From positions 62,001 through 126,000 of the forward strand of contig JARKPU010000013.1 in NCBI GenBank assembly GCA_029975055.1: DNA of 64,000 nt, written 5' to 3'. The first letter of the stretch is position 1. The number at the start of each line of letters is the position of its first letter. A program made the translations under genes and the position numbers. The stretch comes from Anaerolinea sp. (GTDB lineage: Bacteria; Chloroflexota; Anaerolineae; Anaerolineales; Anaerolineaceae). This document shows positions 10,901 through 21,156 of this stretch, in pieces. Under the pieces are notes generated by a model. It was not told where the DNA came from, did no database searches, and saw nothing but the letters and a program-made list of their open reading frames with translations.

Positions 10901-12161
10901 GACCATCACCATGCCCAAGCTTGGATTCGATATGGCAGAAGGCACCCTTGTCCGCTGGGTGCGTGTAGAGGGCGAGACGGTCGAAAAGGGCCAGGTGCTG
11001 GCCGAAATCGAGACCGATAAAGCCACCGTGGAGGTGGAATCGAATGTTTCCGGCGTGGTCTATAAGCACCTGGTCGAACAAGGGGCGATCGTGCCGGTGG
11101 GAACGCCGATTGCGGTGATCGCAGCACCGGGCGAGAAGGTGACCGACCTGCCTGTGCAAGCCGAAGCAGCTGCCCCGGCGCCGAAAGCCGAAGCTGCTGC
11201 CCAGCCCGCCGCCGTTGCGCCCGTTCCCTCAGGGGCCACGCTGGAGGGCGGGCGCGTCAAAGCCTCCCCGCTGGCGCGGCGGCTGGCGGAAGAGCACCAG
11301 GTGAACCTGGCGGCCGTGCAAGGCAGCGGGCCGGGCGGCCGGGTGGTGCGCAAGGATATCGAGGCCGCGCTTGCGGCTGGCGCTGCTGCCGCGGCTCCGG
11401 TCGCTGCTGCGCCCGCGCCTTCGGCTCCGGCGCCCCAGCCTGTGCCTGCGGCCTGGGCCGGGGCGGTTTCGGCGCCGGCCGATGAGCACGTGGCAATTGA
11501 CCGGCTGCGCAGTGCGATTGGCCGGCGGATGGTGGATTCCAAGCAGAACATCCCGCACTTCTACGTGACGCATGTGTATGATGTGGAACCCCTCATGGCG
11601 CTGCGCAGCCAGCTGAACGAGCTTCTGCCCGACGGCCAGAAGCTGACGGTGAACGACTTCATCGTCAAAGCGGCGGCGCTGGCGCTGCGCCAGTTCCCGA
11701 ACCTGAATGCGAGCCTTGCGAACAACGAGGTTATCCGCCACGGGCACATCAACATCGGCGTGGCGGTGGCGGTTCCCGGCGGGCTGCTCACGGTGGTCTG
11801 CCGCGATGCCGATCAGAAACCCCTGCGAGTGATCTCCGCCGAGGTGCGCGAGATGGCCGCGCGGGTGCGCTCGGGAAAGGTTCGCCCGGAGGATATCGAA
11901 GGCTCGACTTTCTCGATCAGCAATATGGGCATGTACGAGGTGGAGTACTTCACCGCGATCATCAACCCGCCCGAAGTGGCAATCCTCGCGGTGGGCTCGG
12001 CCCGGAAGGCGCCCGTGGTAGACGGCGACTCGCTGCGGGTTGGCATGCAGATGAGCATCACCATCTCGGCCGACCACCGCGTGACGGACGGCGCCGAGGC
12101 CGCGCAGTACATGCAGGCGCTGGGGCAGTATATCGAGCAGCCAATGCGCCTGCTGCTGTGA
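10893..12161 (+). CDS. pdhC: Dihydrolipoamide acyltransferase (E2) of pyruvate dehydrogenase
   Basis: 422 residues: one lipoyl domain with Lys43 in ETDKATVEV, an Ala/Pro-rich linker, a peripheral-subunit-binding domain (ASPLARRLAEEHQVNL), a second Ala/Pro linker, and a catalytic domain ending in SADHRVTDGAEAA with the active-site His. It moves the acetyl group to CoA and forms the complex core. Only one lipoyl domain is present, as in many bacteria. No E3 (lipoamide dehydrogenase) gene follows; a terminator closes the operon, so E3 must be encoded elsewhere. Confidence 0.94.
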   Translation: MAETITMPKLGFDMAEGTLVRWVRVEGETVEKGQVLAEIETDKATVEVESNVSGVVYKHLVEQGAIVPVGTPIAVIAAPGEKVTDLPVQAEAAAPAPKAEAAAQPAAVAPVPSGATLEGGRVKASPLARRLAEEHQVNLAAVQGSGPGGRVVRKDIEAALAAGAAAAAPVAAAPAPSAPAPQPVPAAWAGAVSAPADEHVAIDRLRSAIGRRMVDSKQNIPHFYVTHVYDVEPLMALRSQLNELLPDGQKLTVNDFIVKAAALALRQFPNLNASLANNEVIRHGHINIGVAVAVPGGLLTVVCRDADQKPLRVISAEVREMAARVRSGKVRPEDIEGSTFSISNMGMYEVEYFTAIINPPEVAILAVGSARKAPVVDGDSLRVGMQMSITISADHRVTDGAEAAQYMQALGQYIEQPMRLLL

Positions 12162-12184
12162 CAGGCGCAGGCAGCATAAATCGA

Positions 12185-12214
12185 CGAGGGCGTCTCAGTC
12201 GGCGCCCTCGTTTT
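12185..12214 (+). terminator. Terminator of the pyruvate dehydrogenase operon
   Basis: CGAGGGCG (12185-12192) and CGCCCTCG (12203-12210) pair perfectly and are followed by TTTT. It lies between convergent genes. Confidence 0.8.
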
Positions 12215-12222
12215 GCGTTCCC

Positions 12223-14640
12223 TTACGGTTTTTGCTCGTAGATCAGCCGGTAGATGTTGAAGAATTCAAAGATCTGCATGATGTAGGTGCGGGTCTCGTC
12301 GGCGCGGATAACCTCGAGGAACAGGTCGGGGTCGTCATTGGAGAGCTGATCCCAAATGGCGGTATTCCCCGGTCCGCCGTTGTAGGCGGCCAGGGCGTCA
12401 TACAGACTGCCGCCGAAGTAATCGCGCTGGCGCGAGAGGTAGCGTGCACCGAATGGAATCGAGACGAACGGGCGGTTGAGGTCCACCTCGGCGTAACCGG
12501 GCGGCCAGTTGAGCTGCGAGGCCAGTTCTTGCCCGGTGGCAGGGACGATCTGCATCAAACCGCGCGCGTTGGCGCTGGAGCGGGCAAAAGGCTCGAACAG
12601 GCTCTCCTGGCGGATCACGCTCAGGAGGAACAGCGGGTTGAGCCCTTCATTGTCCGCCGATTGCTGCACCAGGTCGCGGTAATAGACCCCAAAACGGATG
12701 TGGTTGAAGTAAGCCGGTGCGCCCAGGGTGCCGGCGTCGTCCAGGTGGGCCAGGTCGAGGATCTGGCGCGAAGAGAGGATCGCCTGACGGTAGTAGTTGC
12801 GCTCCAGTAGGTAATTCATCAGCCGGAAGGTCTGAACGGGGTCGCTCTGGTTTTCCTTGCGGATGATCTCAAACTGGTCGCGCGCCTGGGCATGCAGGCC
12901 GAGGCGGTGGAACTCGTTGCCTTTGCGAAAGGCCGGGTTGGATTCGAACGAACTCATATCCGAGAGGTTCGTCTCGGGTGGGATCGAAAAGGTCGTTCGC
13001 AGCCAGGCTTCGGCGGCCGGGCGCTCGGCGTTCAGGTCATAACCCAGGTCGAAGAGGTTGTTGATGGTGAACGGCTCGCGGCCGATGATCAATTCGGCCG
13101 AACGCTCGGCGTAATATCCGGTCGGGTCGCGTTGGACGGCCTGCTCCCAGGCAGCTTTGGCCAAATCGGTGTTGCCTTCAGCCTGGTGGGTTTTACCGAT
13201 CCACAGGTATGCGGCCGCCTGGTCTTTGGGTTCGGGGGCCAGCACGAGCGCGCGCTGGAAGACCGTGCGCGCTTCGGGGTATTGCTGAAGGCGATACTTG
13301 CACACGGCCGCCAGGAAGAGTCCGCGGTAACTCTTTTCGGCCGATGGGTAAGAGTTGATCAGGCGCTCCCAGGTCTCGGCGGCCTTTTCCAGGTTGCCGC
13401 CGCGCTCGTAAATGCGCGCCGCTTCGTATAGCTTATCGGGGGCATCGGCGGCCTCGCCGGCAAATTCGAGGTAGGCCAGGAGCGTCTCGGCGGCGGGGTC
13501 GAACTGGTCGAGGTAAGCCCAGAGGGTAAAAGCTTTTTCATCGTAAGCCCGCGACCAGAAGCGGTCAGCCTGGAAGTTGGCGATGATGGTGTCAAAATCG
13601 TCCAGGGCATTGCCATATTCGCGCATCGCGCGGCGGGCCAGGGCCCGGTAGTAATAAGCGGTGGCTTCGTTGGGCTGCTGAGAATCGATGTACCGGCTGA
13701 GTGCGTCCACGGCCAGGCCGTATTGCCCGGCGAAATAATCAACAAGGCCGCGGTTGAGGTCGCTCACCGGGATGCCCGCATTCACCAGTTCCACCAGCCC
13801 GGAATAACTATCGTAGGAGGTGGGGAAGTTGATCACCGCGTCCATAAAGCGGGCGTAGGCCTGTTCCGTCTCGCCGAGCAGGAGATAGGTCTGCCCAAGG
13901 AGGAAATCCACCTGGGCGCGGGCGTAATCGTCGCTGCTGGTCTGGTAAATATCCAGGTAGAGGGTGACAGCCTGGGTGTAATCGAAGCCTGCGGCGAAAG
14001 CCCTGGCCTGTTTGATGCGCAGCCAGACGGGGTCACCCGGCGGAGGGTCGTTGAGGGCTTTGCCAAAAGCCTCGGCGGCTGCCAGGCCATCGCCGGCGGC
14101 CAGCAGGGCATCGCCGCGCCATTCCTGGATGGTGCCGTCGATGAGGCCGGGGCGGAGCTCGAGATACTTCGCATAGGCATCAGCGGATTCGCGGTAGAGT
14201 TGCTGCAGGCTGTAGGCTTCTGCCAGCCAGTACCACGCGTCTGCCAGGTGCGGGCTGGCGGGGTAGGTTTGGATGACCGAAACGAACTGGTTGATCGCCG
14301 TGGGGTAGTTGCGTTCGAGGAACAGCGTGCGGCCGATGCCAACCCCGGCGGCGGCGCGGGTGTCGTCGTCTGCGGCCTGGGCCTGGGCATCCTGGAACTG
14401 CCGCCGGGCGAGTTCGAAATCTCCCAGGAAGAGGGCCGTCTCACCCAGTTCGACTCGCGCTGCGGGCAGCGGCGTTGGCGAAGGCGTGGGAGTTGGCGTG
14501 GGGGTGGGTGTGGCGGTTGGGGTGGGCGTGGATGTGGGTTCGGGGGTGGGTGTCTTGACGAATGGCAGGGAGATTGGCGCGGAGCACGCGCTCAGGGTAA
14601 GGGCCAGGGCCAGGAGGCAGACCAGAACGCGGCTGTACAT
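12223..14640 (-). CDS. Lipoprotein lytic transglycosylase with TPR repeats
   Basis: 805 residues. A signal peptide ends in the lipobox LSAC (Cys19), so it is membrane-anchored outside the cell. A Thr/Pro-rich tether covers about 30-57, TPR-like helical repeats fill most of 60-620, and a C-terminal SLT domain has catalytic Glu679 in RQESLFEP followed by ANARGLMQIVPATG. It is expected to cleave peptidoglycan to 1,6-anhydro products, as soluble lytic transglycosylases do. The ATG lies six bases after TATAAG with a perfect TTGACA 17 bp upstream, so the message is probably leaderless. It is transcribed away from mtnA. Confidence 0.9.
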   Translation of the reverse strand: MYSRVLVCLLALALTLSACSAPISLPFVKTPTPEPTSTPTPTATPTPTPTPTPSPTPLPAARVELGETALFLGDFELARRQFQDAQAQAADDDTRAAAGVGIGRTLFLERNYPTAINQFVSVIQTYPASPHLADAWYWLAEAYSLQQLYRESADAYAKYLELRPGLIDGTIQEWRGDALLAAGDGLAAAEAFGKALNDPPPGDPVWLRIKQARAFAAGFDYTQAVTLYLDIYQTSSDDYARAQVDFLLGQTYLLLGETEQAYARFMDAVINFPTSYDSYSGLVELVNAGIPVSDLNRGLVDYFAGQYGLAVDALSRYIDSQQPNEATAYYYRALARRAMREYGNALDDFDTIIANFQADRFWSRAYDEKAFTLWAYLDQFDPAAETLLAYLEFAGEAADAPDKLYEAARIYERGGNLEKAAETWERLINSYPSAEKSYRGLFLAAVCKYRLQQYPEARTVFQRALVLAPEPKDQAAAYLWIGKTHQAEGNTDLAKAAWEQAVQRDPTGYYAERSAELIIGREPFTINNLFDLGYDLNAERPAAEAWLRTTFSIPPETNLSDMSSFESNPAFRKGNEFHRLGLHAQARDQFEIIRKENQSDPVQTFRLMNYLLERNYYRQAILSSRQILDLAHLDDAGTLGAPAYFNHIRFGVYYRDLVQQSADNEGLNPLFLLSVIRQESLFEPFARSSANARGLMQIVPATGQELASQLNWPPGYAEVDLNRPFVSIPFGARYLSRQRDYFGGSLYDALAAYNGGPGNTAIWDQLSNDDPDLFLEVIRADETRTYIMQIFEFFNIYRLIYEQKP
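14470..14553 (-). repeat. Low-complexity Thr/Pro tether-coding repeat
   Basis: A degenerate repeat of ACN-CCN codons encodes roughly residues 30-57 of the lytic transglycosylase, linking the lipidated cysteine to the TPR region. Its length may vary between strains. Confidence 0.8.
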
Positions 14641-14646
14641 ACCTGG

Positions 14647-14708
14647 CTTATACCGGAGGAACGAGTTTGTGTCAATACTTTGACAAACCTCTCAAGGCAT
14701 GTTAAACT
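14647..14708. promoter_or_regulatory. Back-to-back divergent promoters (transglycosylase / mtnA)
   Basis: Minus strand: TTGACA (14675-14670), 17-bp spacer, TATAAG (14652-14647), six bases, ATG. Plus strand: TTGACA (14680-14685), 17-bp spacer, TAAACT (14703-14708). The two -35 boxes form an inverted repeat only four bases apart, so two polymerases cannot bind together. The mtnA leader would be about 115 bases and contains a small CCCGG/CCGGG hairpin but no riboswitch I recognise. Confidence 0.75.
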
Positions 14709-14829
14709 TTTCGAGCTTTTTGCCCGGAAACCACGCCGGGTGCGCTCTGGATATCCCCCGCCAGAACGTAATGGATCGAGACGCGCAGGCCGTCTTGAAC
14801 CGAATCACCAGGGGGTGCAAGGCAATGGC

Positions 14830-15888
14830 ATGCGCACCGTCGAATGGGACCCTATCCACCAGGCCGTTCAATTAATCGATCAACGCCAGCTTCCGGGGAA
14901 CTTCACTACCGTGTCGTTTCGTGACGTGCCCGCGCTGGCTGAGGCTATCCGGGCGATGGTGGTGCGCGGCGCGCCTGCGATCGGCGTGACGGCCGCGTTT
15001 GGCATGGCGCTTGGCGCATATAACTCCAATGCGGCCAGCGTGGAAGGCCTGCGGGCCGACCTGAAAGCCTCGGCCGGGCTGCTTGGCGCGGCGCGGCCGA
15101 CGGCCGTCAACCTGGCCTGGGCGCTCGAGCGCATGCTCGCGGCAGCCGCGATGCCGGTTTCCTCACCCGATGAACTGCGCGAGCGGATGCTCCGCATGGC
15201 GCAGCAGATGGCCGATGAAGATGTGGAAACGAACCGGCGCATGGCGCTCATCGGCGCGGAGCTGATTGCCGACGGGGATACGATCATCCATCATTGCAAC
15301 ACGGGCGCGCTCGCCGCGGTGGATTGGGGCACCGCGCTGGGGTGCATCCGCATGGCGCACGAACAGGGCAAGCGCGTGCACGTGCTGGTGGATGAGACCC
15401 GCCCGCGCCTGCAGGGCGCGCGCCTGACGGCCTGGGAACTGGGCCGCTGGGGCATCCCCTATGAAATTATCACCGATAATGCGGCGGGGTACTTCTTGCG
15501 CAGCGGGCAGGCGCAGAAGGTGATGTTCGGCGCAGACCGGGTGGCGGCTAACGGCGATGTGGCAAATAAGATCGGCACTTATATGCTGGCGCTGGCGGCG
15601 CATGCCAACGGCGTACCGGTCTTCGCCGTGATGCCTGCTTCCTCGATTGATCTCAGCCTGGCCAATGGCAATTGCATTCCCATCGAGGAGCGAGACGAGG
15701 CCGAAGTACTCGACCTGCAGGTCAATGGCCAGCCGGCGGCCCCGGCAGGGGCGCGGGCGCGCAACCCCGCCTTCGATATCACCCCGCACGAGCTTCTGAC
15801 CGCGCTGGTGACCGAACGAGGGGTCGTTTACCCGCCGTTTGAAACCAACCTTCCTGGGATTTTCCAGGCGACAAAATCGAGGGAATAG
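14830..15888 (+). CDS. mtnA: S-methyl-5-thioribose-1-phosphate isomerase
   Basis: 352 residues, the usual length. The eIF-2B-like fold shows VRGAPAIGV near the N-terminus, a HHCNTGALA segment with the catalytic Cys, and the DNAAGYFLRSG and GADRVAANGDVANKIGTY motifs. It converts methylthioribose-1-phosphate to methylthioribulose-1-phosphate in methionine salvage. The ATG at 14830 is the first start giving family sequence, although the frame is open far upstream. The stop overlaps the GTG of the next gene. Some organisms use close relatives for ribose-1,5-bisphosphate isomerisation; the ahcY neighbour favours the salvage role. Confidence 0.92.
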   Translation: MRTVEWDPIHQAVQLIDQRQLPGNFTTVSFRDVPALAEAIRAMVVRGAPAIGVTAAFGMALGAYNSNAASVEGLRADLKASAGLLGAARPTAVNLAWALERMLAAAAMPVSSPDELRERMLRMAQQMADEDVETNRRMALIGAELIADGDTIIHHCNTGALAAVDWGTALGCIRMAHEQGKRVHVLVDETRPRLQGARLTAWELGRWGIPYEIITDNAAGYFLRSGQAQKVMFGADRVAANGDVANKIGTYMLALAAHANGVPVFAVMPASSIDLSLANGNCIPIEERDEAEVLDLQVNGQPAAPAGARARNPAFDITPHELLTALVTERGVVYPPFETNLPGIFQATKSRE

Positions 15889-16844
15889 TGTCCATCATCT
15901 GCACCGGTTCGATTGCTTATGACTATTTGATGTCGTTCCCGGGATATTTCCGCGATCACATCATCCCCGACCGGCTGGATTCGATCAGCCTGTCATTCCT
16001 GGTGGATTCGATGGTGCGCCAGCGCGGGGGTAACGCGCCAAACATTGCCTACACCCTGGCGCTGCTCGGTGCCCGGCCGACCGTGATGGGAACCGTCGGC
16101 GAGGATTTCGAGGATTACCGCGCCTGGCTGGACAGCAAGGGTATCGACACCTCTGAGATCAAGGTCATTCCGGGCAAGTACACGGCGTCTTTCTTTGCCA
16201 ACACCGACCTGGCGAAGAACCAGATTTCGAGTTTCTATGCCGGGGCGATGGCCGATGCCACGCAGGTCTCGCTGCGGTCGCTGAAAAACAAGCCGGAGCT
16301 GGTCATCATCTCGCCGAACGACCCGGCGGCGATGGACCAATACGTGCTCGAATGCCACGAGCTGGGCATCCCGTATCTTTACGACCCCAGCCAGCAGGTT
16401 GTGCGCGTCAGTTCGGAGGAATTGTGCCGCGGCGTGCAGGGCGCTCACAGCCTGTTCGTGAATGAGTATGAGTTCGAACTGCTGCAAAAACATACCTGCA
16501 TGGACAGGCAGCAGATCATCGACGGCGTGGGCTTCCTGGTGGTGACACTCGGCGCAAAAGGCGCGGCCGTGTATGCCGAAGGCCGGCGGTTCGATGTTCC
16601 CTCGGTGCCGCCGCGAGCGATCCTTGACCCCACCGGCGTGGGCGACGCCTTCCGCGGGGGCTTTGTGCGCGGTTACCTGCTAGGGCTAGATTGGGTCACC
16701 TGCGGGCAGATGGGCAGCCTGGCGGCGACGTACTGCCTGGAAACGCAAGGCCCGCAAGAACACAATTACACTCCCGCGCAGTTCGTAGCCCGCTACCGCG
16801 AGCACTTCGACGACGGCGGGAAGCTGGATGTTTTGTTAACGTGA
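15888..16844 (+). CDS. PfkB-family kinase, adenosine-kinase-like
   Basis: 318 residues. RGGNAPNIAYTLALLGA near residue 45 and the C-terminal DPTGVGDAFRGG motif with its catalytic Asp define the ribokinase/PfkB family. It starts at GTG (15888), preceded by GAGGG, and shares a base with the mtnA stop. Position between mtnA and ahcY makes adenosine the likely substrate, because AhcY releases adenosine that must be removed to drive its reaction. This assignment comes from context and general resemblance; other nucleosides or sugars are possible. Confidence 0.85.
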   Translation: MSIICTGSIAYDYLMSFPGYFRDHIIPDRLDSISLSFLVDSMVRQRGGNAPNIAYTLALLGARPTVMGTVGEDFEDYRAWLDSKGIDTSEIKVIPGKYTASFFANTDLAKNQISSFYAGAMADATQVSLRSLKNKPELVIISPNDPAAMDQYVLECHELGIPYLYDPSQQVVRVSSEELCRGVQGAHSLFVNEYEFELLQKHTCMDRQQIIDGVGFLVVTLGAKGAAVYAEGRRFDVPSVPPRAILDPTGVGDAFRGGFVRGYLLGLDWVTCGQMGSLAATYCLETQGPQEHNYTPAQFVARYREHFDDGGKLDVLLT

Positions 16845-16903
16845 AGCGCAGCTTGGAGCGATGAATTTTACGATCGTTTCATATCTCGCTACCAGATTCA
16901 TAG

Positions 16904-18184
<1,281 letters not shown>

Positions 18185-18198
18185 ATCCGGCTTTTCAA

Positions 18199-18234
18199 CG
18201 AAAATCGGGCGCTGAGGCGCCCGATTTTCGTTTT
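18199..18234. terminator. Bidirectional terminator after ahcY
   Basis: CGAAAATCGGGCGC (18199-18212) and GCGCCCGATTTTCG (18217-18230) form a perfect 14-bp stem with a TGAG loop, followed by TTTT. It serves ahcY and the convergent ybaK-like gene. Confidence 0.9.
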
Positions 18235-18708
18235 CTACCGCACCGAGAGCACTTCTCCGCCGGTGATGCGCACCAATTCCTGCGGCTCGATCGGGAAAAC
18301 GGCATGCGGCGTGCCCCCGGCAGCCCAGACGACATCGTATTGCAGCAAATCCTGGTCAATGTAGACGGGCATGGGCCTGGCATGGCCCAGCGGTGGAACC
18401 CCGCCGATCACATAGCCGGTGGCTTGCTGCACCTGGTCGGCGTTGGCTTTCACCAGTCTGCCGTTCAATCGCTGGCCGAACGCTTTTTCATCTACCCGGT
18501 TCGACCCGCTGACCAGAACGAGGATCAGGGCCCCGGCCGGTTCCAGCGCAAAGACCAGCGATTTGACGATTTGCCCGATCTGGCAGCCGACAGCCTGAGC
18601 TGCTTCTGCGGCCGTGCGCGTGCTGTCTGGCAGCTCGCGTACCTGCGCGGCGCAGCCGGCCTGGTTGAGGGCGCTTTGCACCCGCAATGCTTGAGGATGT
18701 AAACTCAT
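18235..18708 (-). CDS. YbaK/EbsC-family aminoacyl-tRNA deacylase
   Basis: 157 residues with the YbaK/prolyl-tRNA-editing fold: IGQIVKSLVF with the family lysine, VSGSNRVDEKAF, and GYVIGGVPPLGH with the conserved GGxPP-GH loop. Family members clear Cys-tRNA(Pro) or similar mischarged tRNAs; this subgroup's exact substrate is not certain. The start at 18708 follows GGTGGAAAT. It is the last gene of a minus-strand operon, 10 bases after the M20 peptidase. Confidence 0.87.
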   Translation of the reverse strand: MSLHPQALRVQSALNQAGCAAQVRELPDSTRTAAEAAQAVGCQIGQIVKSLVFALEPAGALILVLVSGSNRVDEKAFGQRLNGRLVKANADQVQQATGYVIGGVPPLGHARPMPVYIDQDLLQYDVVWAAGGTPHAVFPIEPQELVRITGGEVLSVR

Positions 18709-18718
18709 ATTTCCACCT

Positions 18719-19834
18719 TCATGAAAGAGCATCCCATACCTGCTGGAGCAATTGGATGGTCTGCTGCAGGCCCTTTTCGAGCGGGGCGGTGTGAATGAAT
18801 TCCTGCGCCGAATGCGCACGGTCGCCGGTGGTGAGGCCGATCGTCACCGATGGATAGCCCAGACTGAGCGGAAGGTTGGCTTCGGTGGAACCGATATCCA
18901 GGTGCGGTTGGAGCCCGACGCCGCACAGCACCTTGACAAGCAATGCGACCAGCGGGTGATTTGGCGCGATCTCACCGGCCGGACGCCAGCCGACTCGTTC
19001 AATGAGCACCTCGACCCCCGGCTTTCTGGCCTGTTCGACGGCCAGGTGCACCTTTTCGGCCAGTTCGGCCAGGCTCTTTTTGCTCTCCGAGCGCAAGTCG
19101 AGTTCGAGCATGGCGGAGGATGCGATGGTGTTGATGGAAGTACCGCCGCTGATCAGCCCAATGTTGAGCGTGGTGCGCGGGCGGCGCGGCAGGCGCAGGG
19201 CTGCCAGCTTCGTGGCCAGGCCGGCCAGCTCATGCACAGCCGAAGGCGAGCCAAAATCTACCCACGAATGCCCGCCGGAGGTGTGGACGCACACTCGAAA
19301 GCGTTCCACCCCCAGGCCGCGGTGCAAGATGTTTCCTAATCCCATCCCTTCCAGGGAGATGTAGGCCAGGGGCCGGGGCCCGAAGCGCTCGGCTACGGCG
19401 CCGATGCCGCGCAGGTTGCCGAGGCCTTCCTCGCAAACGGTGGCCGCCAGCCAGAGGTCGCCGGGAAGGGTCACACCGTTCTCGCGGAGGAGCGGCGCAA
19501 GGCTCAACAGGCCCGCCAGGCCGAGGGCATTATCGCCGATCCCCGGGCCGCTGATGCGGTCGGGCTGCCGGTCGAGGGTGAGAGGAAATTCCGCCGGGAA
19601 GACGGTATCCATGTGGGCGCTGATGACCAGCATCCGCGCCGAGGTCTTTCCCGGCAGGCGGCCGAGCACATTGCCAGCCAGGTCGGCCTGGACATCGAAT
19701 AACCCCATGCTTTCCATGCGGCGGCGGGTGAACTCGGCGCGCGAGGCTTCCGCGAAGGTGGGGCTTGAGATCTGCTGAATTTCACAAGCAAGGTCGAGGA
19801 GCGCTTCGATGGCGGCGGGCGGGAGGGAGATCAT
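18719..19834 (-). CDS. M20-family metallopeptidase
   Basis: 371 residues. Metal-ligand motifs are visible: SAHMDTVFP, GIGDNALG and CEEGLGNLRG with the catalytic Glu-Glu. Two zinc ions are expected. The family includes tripeptidases, carboxypeptidases and amidohydrolases; the order of motifs and the STEANLPLSLGYPSVTIG end resemble peptidase-T-like dipeptidases, but the substrate is open. No signal peptide is seen. Its start overlaps the end of the upstream PfkB gene by four bases. Confidence 0.88.
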   Translation of the reverse strand: MISLPPAAIEALLDLACEIQQISSPTFAEASRAEFTRRRMESMGLFDVQADLAGNVLGRLPGKTSARMLVISAHMDTVFPAEFPLTLDRQPDRISGPGIGDNALGLAGLLSLAPLLRENGVTLPGDLWLAATVCEEGLGNLRGIGAVAERFGPRPLAYISLEGMGLGNILHRGLGVERFRVCVHTSGGHSWVDFGSPSAVHELAGLATKLAALRLPRRPRTTLNIGLISGGTSINTIASSAMLELDLRSESKKSLAELAEKVHLAVEQARKPGVEVLIERVGWRPAGEIAPNHPLVALLVKVLCGVGLQPHLDIGSTEANLPLSLGYPSVTIGLTTGDRAHSAQEFIHTAPLEKGLQQTIQLLQQVWDALS

Positions 19835-20871
19835 GCTTTCCGCACCATGTCGCGCAAGGCATCCAGGCGGGCCTGGGCCAGACCCGTAAGGCAGTCGAAC
19901 GCATAGAATGGCGTGGTGCCTTCAATCACGAGGGATGCGGCGATGTTCCCCTGCAGAGCAGCCTGCACAGGGTCATACGAGGCTCGCAGGCCGGCCAGGA
20001 AGCCGCCCGCAAAGGCGTCTCCGGCGCCGTTGGGGCAGCGCACGCGGGCCGGGTATGCGGGGATGATCCAGCGCATGCGGCTGGGATGCTCATAAACGAA
20101 CTGGCCGCGCGCTCCGCGCTTGATGACCACAATTTCACAGCCAAACTCCGCAAGCCCTTCGGCCATTTCCCATGGGTCTACCGCCCGCCCCTGGAACAGG
20201 GCAAAGATTTTTTCTTCGTTGCTGATGAAAGCCGTCAAGCCATTCATCACCACGGGCATATCATCCCAGAAGGCCGGGTTCATGTATTGCTCGCCTGGGT
20301 CGAGGGTGATGGTGTTGATGTGCCCCTGGCGTAATGTGGTCGGCAGGAGGGTGTGACTGAGGTAATCCAATGGGCAGATGTGAGCGGCTGTGGCATCCAT
20401 GTAATCGGGGGGGAAGTCCGACCCGCGAATTGTCAATAAGCTTGGGCGGGTACGGCTCTCTGCCACCGCAGCGTTGGGCGCATACCCCAGCAGGGATTTT
20501 GGGAAAGGCAGGTTGAGGCGCGAGAAGTGCGCGACCGGGTTATCTACCTCGCGTGTTTCGAGATCGGGGTAGGCGATGAACTCGCGAAGATCCAGCTGAT
20601 CGGCAACGCGGCGGACCCCGCGCCGGTCTATCCCCCAGCGATCCATCTCATGCAGCCAGGCCTGCGGGTAATCGGCTCCGACGCGGGCAACCAGGCCAAT
20701 CTCCTTTTCCCAAACGGCGCAACCTGCCGCCGCGTAGAGGGCGCTGCCGCCGGGCGTGTTTTCTAAGAACTCGCCATCCGGCAGGAGCGTGAAGTTGCGG
20801 GTCAGCCTGCCGATGACCAGGTAACGCAGGTGTGGGATGCTTTCTTCGATGCCGGGCGTGTTATCCAACAT
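19831..20871 (-). CDS. PfkB-family carbohydrate kinase
   Basis: 346 residues. The C-terminal CPNGAGDAFAGGFLAGL carries the PfkB anion hole and catalytic Asp, and NTPGGSALYAAAG near residue 38 is the N-terminal sugar-binding signature. The substrate is unknown. It heads the operon PfkB - M20 peptidase - YbaK. No purine-rich ribosome site precedes the ATG; the start lies 11 bases past a T-tract that ends an intrinsic terminator, which is unusual and could mean read-through control. Confidence 0.85.
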   Translation of the reverse strand: MLDNTPGIEESIPHLRYLVIGRLTRNFTLLPDGEFLENTPGGSALYAAAGCAVWEKEIGLVARVGADYPQAWLHEMDRWGIDRRGVRRVADQLDLREFIAYPDLETREVDNPVAHFSRLNLPFPKSLLGYAPNAAVAESRTRPSLLTIRGSDFPPDYMDATAAHICPLDYLSHTLLPTTLRQGHINTITLDPGEQYMNPAFWDDMPVVMNGLTAFISNEEKIFALFQGRAVDPWEMAEGLAEFGCEIVVIKRGARGQFVYEHPSRMRWIIPAYPARVRCPNGAGDAFAGGFLAGLRASYDPVQAALQGNIAASLVIEGTTPFYAFDCLTGLAQARLDALRDMVRKA

Positions 20872-20881
20872 ATCTGAGAGG

Positions 20882-20917
20882 AAAAAATGAGGTTCCGCGT
20901 TCCAGGGCGAAACCTCA
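20882..20917 (-). terminator. Terminator upstream of the PfkB gene
   Basis: On the minus strand TGAGGTT-x-CGC pairs with its partner (20907-20917 with 20888-20898, one mismatch), followed by six T (20887-20882). It ends the unit of the small membrane protein genes or acts as an attenuator for the kinase operon. Confidence 0.75.
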
Positions 20918-20937
20918 GATGAGAAGAAGCCAACCGG

Positions 20938-21138
20938 TCAATGCGTGCCGAGTTCAGCCAGCAGGCGCAGCACAGCCAGCACGCCCAGGCCGACCTTCAC
21001 GCCGTCGCCGGCGGTGAGTTGCGGCTGCACATTATTCTTCTGGGCCTGTTGGATCAAGATGAGCGCGCCGATCACCCCGGTGACGGCTCCAACGATCGCG
21101 CCAATCAGCATCACTTTAGACTGCCAGTTATTGTTCAT
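20938..21138 (-). CDS. Small membrane protein of unknown function
   Basis: 66 residues. One strong hydrophobic segment (about 9-30) is followed by a short polar stretch and a second weaker hydrophobic helix near the C-terminus. A GAAGAGG site precedes the ATG. It sits 18 bases after the 142-residue membrane protein gene, so the two are likely co-transcribed. I do not recognise a family. Confidence 0.65.
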   Translation of the reverse strand: MNNNWQSKVMLIGAIVGAVTGVIGALILIQQAQKNNVQPQLTAGDGVKVGLGVLAVLRLLAELGTH

Positions 21139-21156
21139 GCGGATCCTCTTCTGTGC

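Noticed and set aside
14470..14553. Short-period repeat that could look like a CRISPR or satellite
   Set aside because: It codes for the Thr/Pro tether of the lytic transglycosylase; there are no spacers.
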